From the NCBI GenBank assembly GCA_016933175.1, contig JAFGBK010000022.1, positions 1 through 64,000 of the forward strand: a stretch of 64,000 bases of DNA, written 5' to 3'. Source of the stretch: Candidatus Krumholzibacteriota bacterium. GTDB lineage: Bacteria > Krumholzibacteriota > Krumholzibacteriia > JACNKJ01. Position 1 is the first letter of the stretch. Every line of letters starts with the position of its first letter. Shown piece by piece: positions 1 through 8,053 of this stretch. The notes beneath the pieces were generated by a model that ran no database searches, had not been told where the DNA came from, and was given only the letters and a program-made list of their open reading frames with translations. A program made the position numbers and the translations under genes.

Positions 1-111
1 CGGGAAGGTGACCGCCCACAGCGCGGCGATCCAGATCAGCCAGTGGACGTACATCTGGAGCGCGATGAAGGGCAGCAGCAGGCCGTTCGCGATCAGGAAC
101 CACCGCGCCAC
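1..111 (-). repeat. Direct repeat, copy A (matches 2383-2493)
   Basis: Bases 1-111 align without gaps to 2383-2493 with 8 mismatches (about 93 percent identity). Both copies encode the same C-terminal hydrophobic segment of a membrane protein on the minus strand. The repeat continues to the left, beyond the window. Confidence 0.9.
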
Positions 112-606
112 GCGCTCCAGCCCCCTGCCGGTGAAGACGGGGGCCATGAAGAGGGTGGCCACGCTCATGAAGCTGTAGCCGAGGATGTCCACGGCGTAGA
201 GGAACGAGTCGAACGGCGTGAACAGGAACGGCTCCATGCCCGCGATGCGGCCGGCCGCGAGCCGCGGCGCCACCCAGGTGAGCTGCACGTAGTAGTTGAT
301 GCTGATCAGCACCGCGTAGGCGGTGGCGAACGCCACGGCCGCGTGGGTCCAGACCTTGCGGTCCGGGGACGAGATCTGGTGGACGCTCACGATCAGCACC
401 AGGAACGAGGCGCCCAGGAACAGGGACGGGGTGAGGAGCACGTACAGCCCGAACGGCGTGCTGGCGTTGTCGGCGCCGCCGCCGGATCCCATCAATCCCG
501 CCCACTCGGCAAGCTGGCCGACGACGTACGCGAGGCTGAAGACCGTCGCCAGGACGGCGGACCAGAAGCCGACGGCCTTCGTCGAAGGAGATACCTCGTT
601 GACCAC
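1..606 (-). CDS. Multi-pass membrane protein, C-terminus cut by window edge
   Basis: The frame is open from a GTG start at 606 to the window edge and gives 202 residues. The start is chosen because AGGAGG lies six bases upstream. About five or six hydrophobic segments are visible (roughly residues 12-38, 52-78, 85-108, 125-155 and 167-200), with little polar sequence between them, so this is an inner-membrane protein. I do not recognise a family. The last 37 codons in the window match, at about 93 percent nucleotide identity, a second incomplete copy at 2383-2493. From that copy the missing C-terminal tail can be predicted to be about 28 residues. No catalytic motif is seen and the function is unknown. 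Confidence 0.7.
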   Translation of the reverse strand, partial: MVNEVSPSTKAVGFWSAVLATVFSLAYVVGQLAEWAGLMGSGGGADNASTPFGLYVLLTPSLFLGASFLVLIVSVHQISSPDRKVWTHAAVAFATAYAVLISINYYVQLTWVAPRLAAGRIAGMEPFLFTPFDSFLYAVDILGYSFMSVATLFMAPVFTGRGLERVARWFLIANGLLLPFIALQMYVHWLIWIAALWAVTFP

Positions 607-667
607 GTTCAGCCTCCTGTTGGCGGCGCCTCCACGCTTTCATGCGCGAGGCCTGTTTGCTTTCCCC

Positions 668-1036
668 TCACACCTGTCGGATGCTCGAGCCCTTGTTGTA
701 CCCATGCTCGCCGAACGGCTCCAGCTTCTCGATCCAGATCTGCTCAAGCAGCTTCAGTTCCTCGTCCAGGTCTAAACCCGGATCGTCTTCGACCTCGACG
801 ACCTCCAGGATCTCGAAGACGAACTTATCCGGACCGTCCTCGTCCCAATCCCTCTGGAGGTCCTTGTTGGGATGACCGCCGGTCGTCAGCGTGAACTTGT
901 TGCGATTCACGGCTCCCTCGAGGTTCAGGCTGCTGGCGAGCAGTACCTTGCCGTTTCCGACATGCTTCACCTGGAAGACACCGCCGGTCTTCCGGCGCTC
1001 CTTGTAATCCCGCCTGAGATCCCGCTTCGATTTCAC
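668..1036 (-). CDS. GIY-YIG nuclease-like small protein
   Basis: This encodes 122 residues from a GTG start at 1036 that overlaps the upstream GNAT stop in a GTGA quartet; GGGAGGGGGG lies just upstream, so this start is preferred over the in-frame GTG at 1057. Residues 15-40 carry GGVFQVKHVGNGKVLLAS, which fits the first two strands (GIY and YIG positions) of the GIY-YIG fold. NRNKF follows, and near the end LLEQIWIEKL and a GYN end match the conserved Glu and Asn regions. The core motifs are diverged, so nuclease activity is uncertain. The N-terminus is basic (KSKRDLRRDYKERRK). The gene sits in an accessory-looking cluster with a GNAT and a methyltransferase. Confidence 0.65.
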   Translation of the reverse strand: MKSKRDLRRDYKERRKTGGVFQVKHVGNGKVLLASSLNLEGAVNRNKFTLTTGGHPNKDLQRDWDEDGPDKFVFEILEVVEVEDDPGLDLDEELKLLEQIWIEKLEPFGEHGYNKGSSIRQV

Positions 1037-1590
1037 GTGTCGCTTCCCCCCTCCCACTCGTCGCCCGCACCCTCTTGCCGGCCGGTCGCCGCGAATCCTT
1101 CGTGGAAAGTGACGGTGCCCCGCGGAGACCTTCCGTCGAAGGACATCGCGAGGAAGACCTCGGACGGCACTCCCTCGTACTCGAATCCCGGAATGTTGTC
1201 GAACCCGAATTGCCAGTAATACTCCGGATGCCCCACGAGACAGCAGCCGCGAGCGCCCAGGGCCTTCAGCCGCGACAGTCCTTCACGGATCAGGGCCTTG
1301 CCGACGCCCTGCTTCTGATGCCTCGGCAGGACCGAAACGGGCCCAAGGCCGTACCAGTCCCGTGTGCCATCCGAGATGGTCACGGGAGAGAACGCGACGT
1401 GGCCGATCACGCGGCCGTCGACCTCTGCGACGAGCGATACCGTGAGGGCCCGGGCGGCGCGTAGCGCCTCGATGATGAACTGCTCGGTGTGGCCGCTGAT
1501 CTCCAGGGTCTCGAACGCGGCGGCGGTCACCTCGGCGATGGCGCCGATATCGTCCTTCGTCTCGCTCCTGATGATCAACTCGGCGTCCAT
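1033..1590 (-). CDS. GNAT family N-acetyltransferase
   Basis: This is a 185-residue predicted acetyl-CoA-dependent acyltransferase with an unknown acceptor. ATG at 1590 follows GGAGGG at a suitable distance. The middle holds GLGPVSVLPRHQKQGVGKAL, the beta4/alpha3 acetyl-CoA pyrophosphate-binding element (Q/R-x-x-G-x-G/A). GCCLVGHPEYYWQFGF follows, which is characteristic of the YhbS-like subgroup of GNATs. The end of the gene overlaps the GIY-YIG gene by four bases, so the two are probably translationally coupled. Subgroup members are often annotated only as general acetyltransferases, and no substrate can be inferred here. Confidence 0.88.
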   Translation of the reverse strand: MDAELIIRSETKDDIGAIAEVTAAAFETLEISGHTEQFIIEALRAARALTVSLVAEVDGRVIGHVAFSPVTISDGTRDWYGLGPVSVLPRHQKQGVGKALIREGLSRLKALGARGCCLVGHPEYYWQFGFDNIPGFEYEGVPSEVFLAMSFDGRSPRGTVTFHEGFAATGRQEGAGDEWEGGSDT

Positions 1591-1621
1591 CTCGCAACCC
1601 TCCAATCCTTGTGCTTCGACT

Positions 1622-2293
1622 TCATTCCGCGCCACCTCCGGCCCGCCGGCCGCCTGGCGCGGGCTTGCTCGCCGGCGTCCTGGCCACCAGGCGGTTGACG
1701 GCGTGCTGATGCGGCACGCCGCTCGACATGCAGTCGAAGATCTCCTCCGCGCACAGCTCGATCTGCCAGTCGTGGTAGAGGGTGAACAGCTCGCCGGATC
1801 GCCAGAGGTGCGTGTTCGGATCGCTGTCCGGCGCGCGTGCGACGAACGGCTTGTCGACGAAGACCGAGAAGACGTTCAGGCCGCCCGCGGCGGTGTGCCG
1901 CTTGTAGTTCTCGAACAGCTCCGCGCGAACCGAGGGATCGCTGGAGTGGAGCGTGCCCGTCGAGAAGAGGATGTCGAAGGTCTCGTCCAGCCGGAAGCGG
2001 TTCAGGTCCGCCTGGAAGACGCGGACGGAGACGCCGGCCCGCTCGGCCAGGCGCCGGGTCTTCTCCAGCCCCGTGCCGGAGATGTCGAAGGCGTGGACCT
2101 CGTACCCGTTCCGGGCGAAGAAGACCGCGTTGCGCCCCTCGCCGCAGCCGATGTCCAGCAAGCGGAGCGGGCGATCGGGCGGCATTCGCTCGAGCACCTC
2201 GAAGCAGGTGCGGGACGGCCGCACGGTCCAGTAGTAGGACTCGCCGCGGTACATCTCGTCGTACTGCTCCTGCGTGCGTTCGTTCTCGTTCAT
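1622..2293 (-). CDS. Class I SAM-dependent methyltransferase (TehB-like)
   Basis: This encodes 223 residues. The ATG at 2293 is chosen because it overlaps the stop of the truncated upstream frame in an ATGA quartet, and family similarity begins at about residue 10. Motif I is LLDIGCGEGRNAVFFA near residue 40, followed by an acidic residue in VHAFDISGTGLEKT (motif II) and then FQADLNRF and FDILFSTGTLH (motifs III/IV). These are standard SAM-binding features, and the order of motifs recalls TehB/methyltransferase-11 proteins. The methyl acceptor is unknown. Because the gene is coupled to a now-truncated reading frame, its natural upstream partner was probably an intact copy of the membrane-protein gene seen at 1-606. 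Confidence 0.85.
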   Translation of the reverse strand: MNENERTQEQYDEMYRGESYYWTVRPSRTCFEVLERMPPDRPLRLLDIGCGEGRNAVFFARNGYEVHAFDISGTGLEKTRRLAERAGVSVRVFQADLNRFRLDETFDILFSTGTLHSSDPSVRAELFENYKRHTAAGGLNVFSVFVDKPFVARAPDSDPNTHLWRSGELFTLYHDWQIELCAEEIFDCMSSGVPHQHAVNRLVARTPASKPAPGGRRAGGGAE

Positions 2294-2493
2294 GGCGTCG
2301 TCTCCAGGCCAACGGCCGATTCGGTCATTATGGGGCGCGTGCGCAGCCGGCGTAAGAGGGTGGCCAGGGACCACGTGGTGTCCGGGAAGGTGACCGCCCA
2401 CAGCGCCGCGATCCATATCAGCCAGTGCACGTACATCTGTAGCGCAATGAAGGACAGCAGCGGGCCGTTCGCGATCAGGAAACACCGCGCCAC
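2290..2493 (-). pseudogene. Truncated second copy of the membrane protein (C-terminal part)
   Basis: This stretch encodes the last 67 or so residues of a protein like the one at 1-606, including FIALQMYVHWLIWIAALWAV, followed by a short hydrophilic tail and a TGA that overlaps the methyltransferase start by four bases. Homology to the first copy stops abruptly at 2493. Upstream of that point the sequence becomes unrelated and less GC-rich. No start codon with a ribosome-binding site precedes it in the correct position, so I read it as a remnant left by recombination or insertion at 2493. Confidence 0.75.
2383..2493 (-). repeat. Direct repeat, copy B (matches 1-111)
   Basis: This is the second copy of the 111-base repeat. 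Its right-hand end at 2493 is the exact point where similarity to the first copy is lost, marking a junction. Confidence 0.9.
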
Positions 2494-2501
2494 TAACGCT
2501 T

Positions 2502-2539
2502 GGCATAGCAGTTGTGCGAAACTCAAACTGCTTCATGCC
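2502..2539 (-). other. Imperfect inverted repeat at the junction, 3' of the endopeptidase gene
   Basis: On the minus strand GGCAT, two extra bases (GA) and AGCAGTT pair with AACTGCT and ATGCC around a 12-base loop, giving a 12-bp stem with a two-base bulge. It starts five bases after the endopeptidase stop codon and is followed by AAGCGTTAG, then by the truncated gene copy. It could act as a transcription terminator, although there is no T-run, or it could be a recombination-site hairpin. See the findings for the integron attC comparison. Confidence 0.5.
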
Positions 2540-2543
2540 AGAG

Positions 2544-3269
2544 TCAGCCATCCGGGTTGGCGAAGTCGACATGGTAGTGATTATCGTGCCTCACCCAAGA
2601 CGATTCCTGTTTTACAGGAAACCTACCCTGAAGCGACTCCCCTTTGCCCGTCTGCCAAAGTAGGGGATGGTACTCCGGCGCAAGGATCAGCAATTCGATC
2701 CTCGTGCCATGCGCACGAGCAACCGAATCGAGAGCAGTCAGATGCGCAGCCATGGCATCGAAATCGATCTGCAGGCTACCCATGTGACCTCTCTCATCGA
2801 ACTTGAGCCCGTAGCCGAACATCCGCCATGGCGCCGTGGGAAGGCGGCCAGAGTGACCGTTCTCATCTAGTACCGGAACCATGAAGTCGACAGATAGTCC
2901 GTTCTGATGCGTCCGGTGGGGCGGGAACGGACCGCCGCGAGGCCATCCTGTCTCACCGTACACGAAGGTCAGGTGCGGTTCGCTCTCGGCGAGTACCTTG
3001 TATGTATCAACGACAACATCACGAATCACCTCGTTGACGCTGTTGCGACCGAGAAGCACTCCCAGTCGCGAGTAGGCTATGTAGTTTGGTCCCGATGTCG
3101 GCAAGCGGCGCCCGTTTTCAAGTTTGCCTGCGGCAGGGGTGCCGGTACTTCTGCTGGGAACATCACCTTCCAATGCTATGAGAATCGTGTTGCCATACAG
3201 CAGGGCTACTACCAGAAGACAGAAAGTAGCGACGATCAGAGACAGCGTTATGGTCGATTTCCTGGATAT
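2544..3269 (-). CDS. Penicillin-insensitive murein endopeptidase-like (M74/LAS family)
   Basis: This is a predicted periplasmic zinc peptidase acting on peptidoglycan cross-links. HRTHQNGLSVDFMVPV contains the H-x6-D zinc motif, and RHDNHYHVDFANP near the C-terminus supplies the H-x-H motif, as in MepA/LAS peptidases. Read from the position given, the first 35 residues form a signal anchor (TITLSLIVATFCLLVVALLY). However, there is no ATG, GTG or TTG before a TTG at 3173, which would remove that segment. An ATA at 3269 sits five bases after AAGGAG, so I annotate 241 residues from ATA and flag the start as non-standard. The frame overlaps the TrmH gene end by 22 bases. GC content and codon use are visibly lower than in neighbouring genes, suggesting transfer. 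Confidence 0.7.
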   Translation of the reverse strand: MSRKSTITLSLIVATFCLLVVALLYGNTILIALEGDVPSRSTGTPAAGKLENGRRLPTSGPNYIAYSRLGVLLGRNSVNEVIRDVVVDTYKVLAESEPHLTFVYGETGWPRGGPFPPHRTHQNGLSVDFMVPVLDENGHSGRLPTAPWRMFGYGLKFDERGHMGSLQIDFDAMAAHLTALDSVARAHGTRIELLILAPEYHPLLWQTGKGESLQGRFPVKQESSWVRHDNHYHVDFANPDG

Positions 3270-3859
3270 GTGATCTCCTTACGATCGGTGACCCCCAGCT
3301 TCACCAGCCGGTCGTACAGCACGACGTTCACGGCGCTCCCGAGGTTCAGGCAGTGCACGGAGGGGATCGCTACGAACCGGTGGCAGTGGCGCAGCGCCGA
3401 CGGGGGCAGGCTGCCGTCCTCCGGGCCGAAGACGTACAGCGCCTTCTCGGGATGCGCGAAGACCGGCAGGGTCTCCGTGCTGCGCCTCACCTCCACGGCC
3501 ACGGGCGTGACCGTGCCCGGGAAACGATCGAAGAAATGGTCGTCGTTGATGATGGTGACGTCGCGGTAGCCCTTCATCCGCTCCTCGCGGGGAAGCCGCC
3601 ATCCTTTCTTCCCCTCGATCTGGATCCGGTCGCCGGAGAAGAGCACAAGGCGCCCTCCGAAGCAGGATGCCGCCCTTACCGCCGCTCCGACGTTGTGCGG
3701 GTACTTCGGATTCCAGAGCGCCACGGCGGGCGTCATGTCCTCGGAGAACATGACGGCGTCGTCTGCGATCCGGTGCACGCGGCCCGGCTCGAAATCGCGA
3801 GGGTCGAAGTCGTGTTCGTTCTTGTCGTAACGGCCTTGCATGATCGCGGGTACCGCCAT
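3248..3859 (-). CDS. TrmH/SpoU family RNA 2'-O-methyltransferase
   Basis: This is a predicted SAM-dependent RNA ribose methyltransferase of the SPOUT superfamily. All three SPOU motifs are visible: NPKYPHNVGAAVRAASCFGG (motif 1, with the catalytic Arg), ALYVFGPEDGSLP (motif 2) and SVHCLNLGSAVNVVLYDR (motif 3, the trefoil-knot cofactor site). Its length of 203 residues is normal for a single-domain member. ATG at 3859 directly follows the AsmA-like stop (TGAATG); an alternative ATG lies six codons further in. It is probably co-transcribed with the AsmA-like gene. The RNA target (tRNA or rRNA position) cannot be told from the sequence. Confidence 0.88.
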   Translation of the reverse strand: MAVPAIMQGRYDKNEHDFDPRDFEPGRVHRIADDAVMFSEDMTPAVALWNPKYPHNVGAAVRAASCFGGRLVLFSGDRIQIEGKKGWRLPREERMKGYRDVTIINDDHFFDRFPGTVTPVAVEVRRSTETLPVFAHPEKALYVFGPEDGSLPPSALRHCHRFVAIPSVHCLNLGSAVNVVLYDRLVKLGVTDRKEITYPGNRP

Positions 3860-5854
3860 TCACCGGAACCGCTTCTTGAGCTCGTCGAGACCCTTCTGGA
3901 GCAGCTCGTCGCCCTTGTCCTTCAGCTCGGTCTCGGCCTTCTCGCGCAGCTTCGCGCGGATGGCCGCCTGGTCCAGGGTCACCTGCGGCTCGCGCAGGGT
4001 GCCCGTCAGGGTGAAGGCCACGTCCAGGCTGCCGTCGGGCTCCTTGAGGACCTGCAGCACCGAGCCGCTGCCAAGGCGCGCCGCGCCGGCGGGGTCCAGG
4101 TGCAGCGTGCCGCGCCAGTCGAGGACGCCGTTCAGGCCCGTCGTCCCCGAGCCGAGCACGTGCCCGCCCTGCAGCGGCAGGCGCAGGTTCTCGGTGATGA
4201 CCTTGTCGTCGCGCACCTTGACCTGCTGGCGCACGCGGCCCAGGTCCCAGCGCTCGGGCACGGCCAGGCCCGCCACCTGGCCCACTGCCCGCAGGGCCGA
4301 CAGCCCCACCAGCGCCGCGTCGGCCAGGTCCACGCGGGCATCCACGTCCAGGCCACGCGGCTTGTCCGCGCCGGGGACGAGCAGCATGTCCAGCTCCAGC
4401 TCGCTGCCGAGCACGCCCTCGACGCCCCGCTTCACGGGCGTGAACGTGCGCAGGAAGGCCGGCGCCCGCACGCCCTCCACCATAAAGGCGCCGCGGCAGC
4501 GGGCCGCGCCCGCGGGCGCGGGCGTCACGGCCAGGTGACCGGCGGCCGCGCCCTCGAACAGGCGCAGGCCCAGGTCCTCCAGGCGCAGGCCCTCGGCGTC
4601 GATGACGAGTCGCCCCCTGAGGTCCTCGATCGTCGCGCCGCGCAGGACCACCGCGCCCAGATGGAAGTCCACCGTGCCGGGCAGGGCCACGGGGGGCAGC
4701 ACGGGGCCGGGCTCGCCGCCCGCGGCCGGCGCCGCGGCCTTCGCCGTCGAGTCGGGCAGCAGGGCGTCCAGGTCCAGGCGGTCGCTCCGCAGGGTCAGGC
4801 CCATGCGCGGCTCGGGCAGGGGAGTGATCGTCCCCGCCAGGGCCAGCGCCGATTCTCCCGCCTCCACGCGAAGGTCGCTCACCGCCAGGCGCGACAGGTC
4901 GCCGGCCAGGCGCCCGCCGGCCACGCGCAGGGGCGCGGTCAGGGCGGACGTCTCCACGTCGAGGGGGCGCAACTCGAGGTCGATGGCCAGACCAAGGCTG
5001 GCTGCCGGCGCCGCTTCAGCCGCGGCCGCGGCCAGAGACGCCGTGCCCGCGAGCTGCAGCACCGGCCCCTGCCCGGACATCCGCCAGGCGCCGCCCGCGA
5101 CCGGCGCCGCCGACAGGCCCGGCATCTCCACGCGGCAGTGCCGGAGCGTCAGCGTCTGGCCGGCCAGGCCCAGGTCGAGGTCCACCGACGCGTCGGCCGT
5201 CAGCGCAACGGGCGCGCCCTCCACGCGGATCGGATCCAGGCGCAGCGTGGCCGTCAGGTCCAGGGCGCCCGCGCGCGTCATGTTCGAGGCGAACCGCGCC
5301 TCGGGCACGCCCACGGTGACAGAGAAGGCGTCGGGCTTGACGAGAACGATCTCCGCGTTCGACAGGCGCACGTCGGGCGCCGCCACGGCCAGTGCCGCCG
5401 GCGCGAGGGATTCAGCGCCACCGGGCGCCACGCTGGAAGCGGCACCAGGCGCGCCGGCACCAGAAGCGGCACCGGGCGCTTCCTCGGCCGCGGGCAGGAC
5501 CACCCGCGCGCGCAGCCCCTCCAGGCGCAGGCTCTTGACGTCCAGCTCGCGGTGGAGCAGCGGCCCCCAGGCCAGCTCGGCGCGCAGGGCCGGCAGTTCC
5601 AGCGAGCGCAGGGGGTTCTCCTCGGCCGGGCCCAGGCTCACGGCGTCCAGCTCGAGCTGCGCGCCGCGCCAGCCCAGGCCGAGGCCGATGCGCTCGCAGT
5701 CCACCGTGCGGCCCAGGGCCGCGCTCGCGCGCGGCAGTACCAGCGCGCGCAGCTTCGCCTCGGGGAAGGCGAACTTCAGCACCAGGATCGGCACCACGAC
5801 GAGCAGCATCAGAATGGCCAGGACGGTGATCAGGACGGCGCGCAGCTTCTTCAC
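3860..5854 (-). CDS. AsmA-family envelope protein
   Basis: This encodes 664 residues with one N-terminal membrane anchor (about residues 7-30) and the rest periplasmic. The order resembles AsmA/YhdP-group proteins: an FAFPEAKLRALV start, long alternating beta-strand sequence rich in LxLxxLxL, and a C-terminal AsmA-like end where weak repeats precede a helical charged tail (residues 625-664, rich in K and E). The family is linked to phospholipid or outer-membrane biogenesis and forms bridge-like lipid-transfer proteins, so a role in envelope lipid homeostasis is likely. The start is GTG at 5854 with GGGAGAAGG upstream. A low-complexity Ala/Pro/Gly stretch lies at residues 125-150. Confidence 0.75.
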   Translation of the reverse strand: MKKLRAVLITVLAILMLLVVVPILVLKFAFPEAKLRALVLPRASAALGRTVDCERIGLGLGWRGAQLELDAVSLGPAEENPLRSLELPALRAELAWGPLLHRELDVKSLRLEGLRARVVLPAAEEAPGAASGAGAPGAASSVAPGGAESLAPAALAVAAPDVRLSNAEIVLVKPDAFSVTVGVPEARFASNMTRAGALDLTATLRLDPIRVEGAPVALTADASVDLDLGLAGQTLTLRHCRVEMPGLSAAPVAGGAWRMSGQGPVLQLAGTASLAAAAAEAAPAASLGLAIDLELRPLDVETSALTAPLRVAGGRLAGDLSRLAVSDLRVEAGESALALAGTITPLPEPRMGLTLRSDRLDLDALLPDSTAKAAAPAAGGEPGPVLPPVALPGTVDFHLGAVVLRGATIEDLRGRLVIDAEGLRLEDLGLRLFEGAAAGHLAVTPAPAGAARCRGAFMVEGVRAPAFLRTFTPVKRGVEGVLGSELELDMLLVPGADKPRGLDVDARVDLADAALVGLSALRAVGQVAGLAVPERWDLGRVRQQVKVRDDKVITENLRLPLQGGHVLGSGTTGLNGVLDWRGTLHLDPAGAARLGSGSVLQVLKEPDGSLDVAFTLTGTLREPQVTLDQAAIRAKLREKAETELKDKGDELLQKGLDELKKRFR

Positions 5855-5877
5855 GGCCTTCTCCCTTCGACGCCAGA

Positions 5878-5906
5878 ACTCTAGGCCAGGGCGGACGGCC
5901 TGTCAC
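5878..5906 (-). promoter_or_regulatory. Predicted sigma-70-type promoter for the AsmA-trmH run
   Basis: On the minus strand GTGACA (5906-5901), a 17-base spacer and TAGAGT (5883-5878) match the -35/-10 consensus at 5 of 6 and 4 of 6 positions. This gives a leader of about 20 bases that contains the GGGAGAAGG ribosome-binding site of the AsmA-like gene. Confidence 0.45.
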
Positions 5907-6119
5907 CAGGCGAATCGGGCCGCCGCGGCAAGCCTGCCGAGAAGGCCCGCCGCGGCGAATAAATCTGGACAGGAAACGGCCGGCCGGGGCATCCTGGGAC
6001 CGTTCCACTTGCGGTAGTCCGGACGGACGGCCGTCCAGACGAGGCTGCGTGCGGCAGTCCGGGGGCCAGCCGGGTGGGGTGAGAGCTCGGCCCGGCCTCT
6101 TTTTAGCCAGGAGGAGCCC

Positions 6120-6824
6120 ATGAGCCCCGAACCGCCGGTGGCGGACCCGTCGCCCGCGGCGCTGGCCGCCGCCATCGACCACACCCTGCTCAAGGCCGAC
6201 GCCACGGCGGCCCAGATCCGCCAGCTCTGCGCCGAGGCCATCGAGCACCGCTTCCACTCGGTCTGCGTCAATCCCGTCTGGGTGGACCTCGCCTCGCGCG
6301 AGCTCGCCGCCACGCCGGTGAAGGTCTGCACGGTGGCCGGCTTTCCCCTGGGCGCGACGGCGCCGGCCATCAAGGCGGCCGAGGCCGCCGACTCCATCGC
6401 CCGCGGCGCCGACGAGATCGACATGGTCATGCAGATCGGAGCCCTCAAGGGCTGCGAGCACGACTACGTCCGCGAGGACATCCGCCGCGTGGCGGAGGTC
6501 TGCCGGAAGCACGGCGCCCTGTGCAAGGTCATCATCGAGGCGGCCCTGCTCGAGGACGCCGAGAAGGCCACGGCCTGCCGGCTCGCCGTGGAGGCAGGCG
6601 CCGACTTCGTCAAGACCTCCACGGGCTTCGGCCCCGGCGGAGCGACCGTCGAGGACGTGGCGCTGATGGCCAAGGCCGTGGCCGAGGACGGCCTGGGCGT
6701 CAAGGCCGCCGGCGGCATCCGCACGCTCGACGACGCCCGGCGCATGATCCGCGCCGGCGCCACGCGCCTGGGTACCAGCGCCAGCGTGGCCATCGTCGGC
6801 GGCGGGGCCGCCGCGAAGGGCTGA
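6120..6824 (+). CDS. deoC: Deoxyribose-phosphate aldolase
   Basis: This is a cytosolic class I aldolase cleaving 2-deoxyribose 5-phosphate to glyceraldehyde 3-phosphate and acetaldehyde, used in deoxynucleoside catabolism. It has 234 residues, the normal length for the short bacterial DeoC. IDHTLLK near the N-terminus, D101 in DEIDMVM, the Schiff-base lysine K165 in [14 protein letters not shown] and K195 in GVKAAGGIR are all present. ATG at 6120 follows a very good site (AGGAGGAGCCC). No other deo genes adjoin; the next gene starts nine bases later and encodes a lipoprotein, so the two may be transcribed together without being functionally linked. Confidence 0.96.
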   Translation: MSPEPPVADPSPAALAAAIDHTLLKADATAAQIRQLCAEAIEHRFHSVCVNPVWVDLASRELAATPVKVCTVAGFPLGATAPAIKAAEAADSIARGADEIDMVMQIGALKGCEHDYVREDIRRVAEVCRKHGALCKVIIEAALLEDAEKATACRLAVEAGADFVKTSTGFGPGGATVEDVALMAKAVAEDGLGVKAAGGIRTLDDARRMIRAGATRLGTSASVAIVGGGAAAKG

Positions 6825-6833
6825 GCCGCCGCC

Positions 6834-7976
6834 ATGGCCGCCCGCCGCCCTGGAATCCGCCAATCACGCCGCCTGGTCGGCGCACGCGCGCTCGCGCGCG
6901 GCGCGAAGGCGCGCGGTCTTGCGAGCGCGGCCGCGCTCCTGCTCCTGGCCGCCCTCGCCGGCTGCGGCCGCGGCGCCGACGAGTCCCTGCGCCTCTACGT
7001 GACGCGCTTCACGCTGCCCTACGGCACCGGCGCCGTCATCGGCTACGACGCGCCCTCCCTGCGCCTGCGCGGCGAGCTGCCCGCCAACGAGGTGGCGACG
7101 CGCCTGGCCCTCGCGCCGGACGGCCGCACCCTCTGGATCAGCGGCGAGGCCTCGCGCGACCTGCTGCTCGTCGACACCGCCGCCGACACGCTGCTGCGCC
7201 GCATCCCCCTCGGCCTGCCTGCCGCCGGCGGGGCCTTCGACCGCTCCGGCGGCCGCTTCCTCGTCGCCCACGGGGCCGTGGTGGCCGGCCGCGAGGCCCG
7301 CCCGCTGGCGACCCTGGTGGACGCGGCCGCGGCGCGCGCCATCACGCGCATCGAGGTGGGCGAGGATCCCCGCTCGGTCTGCCTGGACCCGGGCGGGCGC
7401 CTGGCCTACGTGGCCAACACCGGCGACGGCACGATCTCGGTGGTGGACCTGGCCCTGGAGACGGTGGTGGAGACGGTCCCGTCGGGCGCGGGCGTCCACC
7501 ACCTGGCCGCCGACCCGCGGGGCCGCTGGCTCTACGCCGCCTGCCTGGGCGCGGCGCCCGGGGATGCGACGCCCCGCGGCGAGGGCGAGCTGGTGGTGCA
7601 CGCGCTGCCCGGGCTCGAGGTCGCGTCGCGCCTGGCGCCCGGCGGCCACCCCTCGCACGTCACGACGACGCCCGACGGCGCCCTGCTGGTCCTCAGCGAG
7701 CTGAACGAGGACCCCGCCCGCGCGGCGCGCCTGCGCCTGTACCGCGTCGAGGACGGGCCGCGCCTGGACCTCTGGCGGGACCTCGAGTTCGGCGGCAACA
7801 CGCCCCTGGGCGACATCAGCCCCGGCGGCCGCTGGTTCGCCGCCGCCGACCTGGCCGAGGGCAGGTTATTGCTCGCGGACCTCGACGCGGGGGAGGTGGC
7901 GCGCCGCCGGAACCTCGCGGGCGCGGGCCCCTCGCGCTACTTCTTCGACGTGGCCTTCGCGCGCCCCGCGCCCTGA
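6834..7976 (+). CDS. YVTN-type beta-propeller lipoprotein
   Basis: This is a 380-residue exported protein. A long basic leader precedes a hydrophobic stretch and lipobox LAALAGC, putting the lipid-modified cysteine at residue 44. The remainder holds repeated blades of the YVTN/40-residue type, for example LAYVANTGDGTISVVDLAL, LAPDGRTLWISGEASRDLLLV and TTPDGALLVLSEL. About six or seven blades would form a beta-propeller anchored to the inner or outer membrane. Such proteins often bind ligands or partner proteins and no enzymatic residues can be assigned. The unusually long, arginine-rich N-region suggests the true start could be an internal codon, but no better ribosome-binding site is seen. 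Confidence 0.75.
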   Translation: MAARRPGIRQSRRLVGARALARGAKARGLASAAALLLLAALAGCGRGADESLRLYVTRFTLPYGTGAVIGYDAPSLRLRGELPANEVATRLALAPDGRTLWISGEASRDLLLVDTAADTLLRRIPLGLPAAGGAFDRSGGRFLVAHGAVVAGREARPLATLVDAAAARAITRIEVGEDPRSVCLDPGGRLAYVANTGDGTISVVDLALETVVETVPSGAGVHHLAADPRGRWLYAACLGAAPGDATPRGEGELVVHALPGLEVASRLAPGGHPSHVTTTPDGALLVLSELNEDPARAARLRLYRVEDGPRLDLWRDLEFGGNTPLGDISPGGRWFAAADLAEGRLLLADLDAGEVARRRNLAGAGPSRYFFDVAFARPAP

Positions 7977-8053
7977 GGCCGCCGCGCGCCCGGCGCGAGT
8001 GCTCGTGCGGCGCCTCGCGCCCGGAGCAAGTGCCGGCGCGGCGCCGGCCGCCC

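Noticed and set aside
3353..5884. 843-residue open frame on the plus strand opposite the AsmA-like gene
   Set aside because: The sequence is Arg/Gln/His/Gly-rich with no domain or signal pattern. It mirrors the third-position GC of the real minus-strand gene, so it is a shadow frame.
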